NCBI GenBank assembly: GCA_900548815.1
Contig: URLR01000052.1
Location: 1-13,628 of the forward strand
Length of the DNA: 13,628 nt
DNA from: an uncultured Collinsella sp.
Lineage (GTDB): Bacteria; Actinomycetota; Coriobacteriia; Coriobacteriales; Coriobacteriaceae
Direction of reading: 5' to 3'
Below the pieces are notes generated by a model, which made no database searches, was not told where the DNA came from, and worked only from the letters and a program-made list of their open reading frames with translations. The position numbers were made by a program, and so were the translations under genes. Below, one piece after another: positions 11,698 through 13,628 of this stretch; the stretch's first letter is position 1; each line of letters starts with the position of its first letter.

Positions 11698-13594
11698 TCA
11701 CGCTTCGCCCCAGAATCTATGGTTGTTGCGCAGGAGCTGTGCGGTTTTGTTCTCAGCGGCGGCAATGTCCGCCTCGTCAGCCTTCCAAGTCCAGTTGCCC
11801 GTTGCCACGCCCGGAACGTTCATGCGCGCGTCGTCGCCAAGCCCCAGGATATCCTGTAGCGGCATCATCACTAGGGGAGCGTCGCTTGCAAGCGCGTCGC
11901 TCATCAGCTTTGCCGCCACCTCAACACCGCTCGGTTCATCGCCGCCCGCAAAGGAACGTGTGCACCAACCGGCCAGCGTCGACGTATCGTGCGTCGAGGT
12001 GTACAGGATCTTTCCTGGCGTGGGATGCACACCGCAACGAACGTCGTAGTCGCTAAACTCCAGCACATCCATGCCGGGGAAGCCGCAGGTCGAAGCCATG
12101 GCGCGAACACCGGGCGTCAAATAGCCCAGGTCCTCGGCGATAAAGTTGAGCGGACCCAGCTCGTCGTAGGCGGTCTGGAATAGGTCCTTGCCCGGGCCCG
12201 CAAGCCAGCGGCCATCGGCGCATGCCTTACCTGCGGGGATACTGAAGTAGCTGTGGAAGCCCAAGAAGTGATCCAGGCGCACGCGGTCGTAGAGCGAAAA
12301 CGCACGACGCAGGCGATCCATCCACCAGCTATAGCCGTTCTGCTTCATGTGGTCCCAGCGGAACGTCGGGTTGCCCCACACCTGGCCCTCGGGCGCAAAG
12401 TTGTCGGGCGGCGCACCGGAAATCTCAATCGCCTTGCCGGTATCGGACAGCCAGAAGTTCTCGGGCTCGCTCCACGCATCTGCCGAATCGTCGGACACGT
12501 ACATAGGAATATCCCCGATAACCTCGATGCCCTTCTTGTGCGCATAGTTCATGAGCTCGCACCAAGCTAGGTCAAAGCGGTACTGCATATACGCCTGAAG
12601 CTCGGCCTCGTCGTGGAAGCGCTTGTCGTCGATCAGATGCTCGTTGTAACGCGCGACATCTGCCGGCCAATCGTGGCGCGACTCGCCCTCAAAGTACTTC
12701 TTAACGGCCATGTAGACGCAGTACTTCTCGAGCCAATCGGCATTGCGATGCTTAAACGCTGTGTACAGCGGGTCGGCATCCTCGCCGCCGCGGGCCTTCC
12801 AGGTCTCAAAGTCGGCGGCCAGCTCTTCGTGGCTTTCGGGCAGCAGGTCGATATTGCCTGCAAAGGCCGAAGGACCGGCGTAAGGGGAGCGGAAGAAGTC
12901 CGTGGGGTTGACGGGGAGAACCTGCCAGTAGCGCATGCCCATGGCAGCCAGATGGTCGATAAAACGACGCGTGGGCGCGCCGATCGTACCGGGCTTGCCG
13001 TCGTCGGTCGGCACCGATGTGATATGGCATACAACACCTGCGCCGTGATCGAGCGGCTCCTGCAGGCGCTGCTCGGCGTGGTGATAGATAATCGACGACC
13101 CCAGCGGGTACAGGTCGAGCGTGACCGTGCCGTTGTGGATCTCGCACTCGTGACCGCTGATCACATCGCTCGCGCATTCGCCGAGCGCCGGAATCGTCAC
13201 GCGGTGTGAATTGCGCAGGCTGCGGTTGATGATAACCGTCGCAGACTCGCCATCCTTGCCCGTACGGTTGTAGGCAAGTACCTCGTCATTGAGCGCGAAG
13301 GCCTTGATTTCGCCGTCGATCATAAACGGCAGCGCGCGGCGCACGGCAGATGCGTTCTTGACGATCGCGAACGTATCGAAGTCGTGCAGGTCTTCCTTGG
13401 TCGGCATGGTGCGGCGATTACCCGGTTCGGTGAGACCCTCCAAGCCGTACTCGTCACCGTAATAGATTGAGGGAACGCCCGGGAACGTCATCTGCATGAG
13501 CGTCGCGAGCCAAAAACGGCTCTTGGCCAGGCCCATCGCGTTCTCGTCCAGGCGCCATTTGCTGCGCTCGCACTCGGGCAGCTGTGACTCGTCG
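11698..13594 (-). CDS. GH13 alpha-amylase-like module fused to GH77 4-alpha-glucanotransferase (N-terminus lost at the adapter)
   Basis: One uninterrupted frame of 631 genomic codons lacks its beginning because of the contig end. The first ~180 residues are the end of a GH13 barrel and its C-terminal beta domain: LMQMTFPGVPSIYYGDEYG followed by RRTMP is typical of amylase/neopullulanase enzymes; the GH13 catalytic residues would lie upstream and are not visible. From about codon 186 (AGVVCHITSV) a full GH77 amylomaltase follows, with SPYAGPSAFAGN, the nucleophile Asp in RVRLDHFLGF (codon 12271-12273), the acid/base Glu in FIAEDLG (12133-12135) and the third Asp in STHDTS (11986-11988). It should disproportionate alpha-1,4-glucans, with the GH13 part hydrolysing starch- or glycogen-like substrates. 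No secretion signal can be judged. The apparent N-terminal MGSEMCIRDS in a naive translation is adapter. Confidence 0.93.
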
Positions 13595-13628
13595 CTGTCT
13601 CTTATACACATCTCCGAGCCCACGAGAC
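13595..13628 (-). other. Synthetic Nextera adapter at the right contig end
   Basis: Bases 13595-13613 are the reverse complement of the Tn5 mosaic end (CTGTCTCTTATACACATCT) and 13614-13628 that of the read-2 primer part. The 34 bases are the exact inverse of 13-46. Not biological. Confidence 0.98.

Noticed and set aside
13..13628. 34-base perfect terminal inverted repeats that look like transposon ends
   Set aside because: They are the Nextera adapter with the engineered Tn5 mosaic end. No transposase is encoded between them.

Overview
The window is a 13.6 kb contig of moderately GC-rich bacterial DNA carrying core housekeeping genes. Gene content, codon use and the style of the proteins suggest a gut actinobacterium of class Coriobacteriia, with Collinsella or a close relative as my best guess from memory. 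Nothing in the sequence proves the genus. Both contig ends are synthetic Illumina Nextera (Tn5) adapter: bases 1-46 on the left, including what looks like an i7 index, and 13595-13628 on the right. Only 47-13594 is biological, and the two outermost genes are cut by the adapter.

Layout. On the minus strand at the left are the 5' part of a Q/P-rich, probably single-pass membrane protein (47-353), a fused iron-sulfur L-serine dehydratase with an ACT domain (503-2110) and S-adenosylmethionine synthetase metK (2454-3734). Divergent from metK and on the plus strand are glutamyl-tRNA synthetase gltX (4012-5487, own terminator), then priA and def 18 bases apart, then fmt and rsmB overlapping by ATGA. 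The order priA-def-fmt-rsmB is a common bacterial arrangement joining replication restart, N-formylmethionine addition and removal, and 16S rRNA methylation. On the minus strand at the right are a small FmdB-type zinc-ribbon protein (11373-11609) and a glycoside hydrolase in which the end of a GH13 alpha-amylase-like module is fused in frame to a complete GH77 4-alpha-glucanotransferase (11698-13594). Its N-terminus is missing.

Functional themes are methionine/SAM/formyl-methionine metabolism (metK, fmt, def), translation (gltX, rsmB), replication restart (priA), serine breakdown to pyruvate and alpha-glucan use.

The least explained structure lies between the genes. Four intergenic spacers each hold one long imperfect palindrome with 22-33-base arms (2166-2286, 3847-3924, 8593-8694, 11237-11303). 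They share architecture but not arm sequence, and none has the U-tract of an intrinsic terminator. I read them as REP/BIME- or MITE-like palindromic elements. A second item worth testing is a perfect QLSLF sliding-clamp-binding motif at the extreme N-terminus of PriA. No complete novel multi-gene system is visible.
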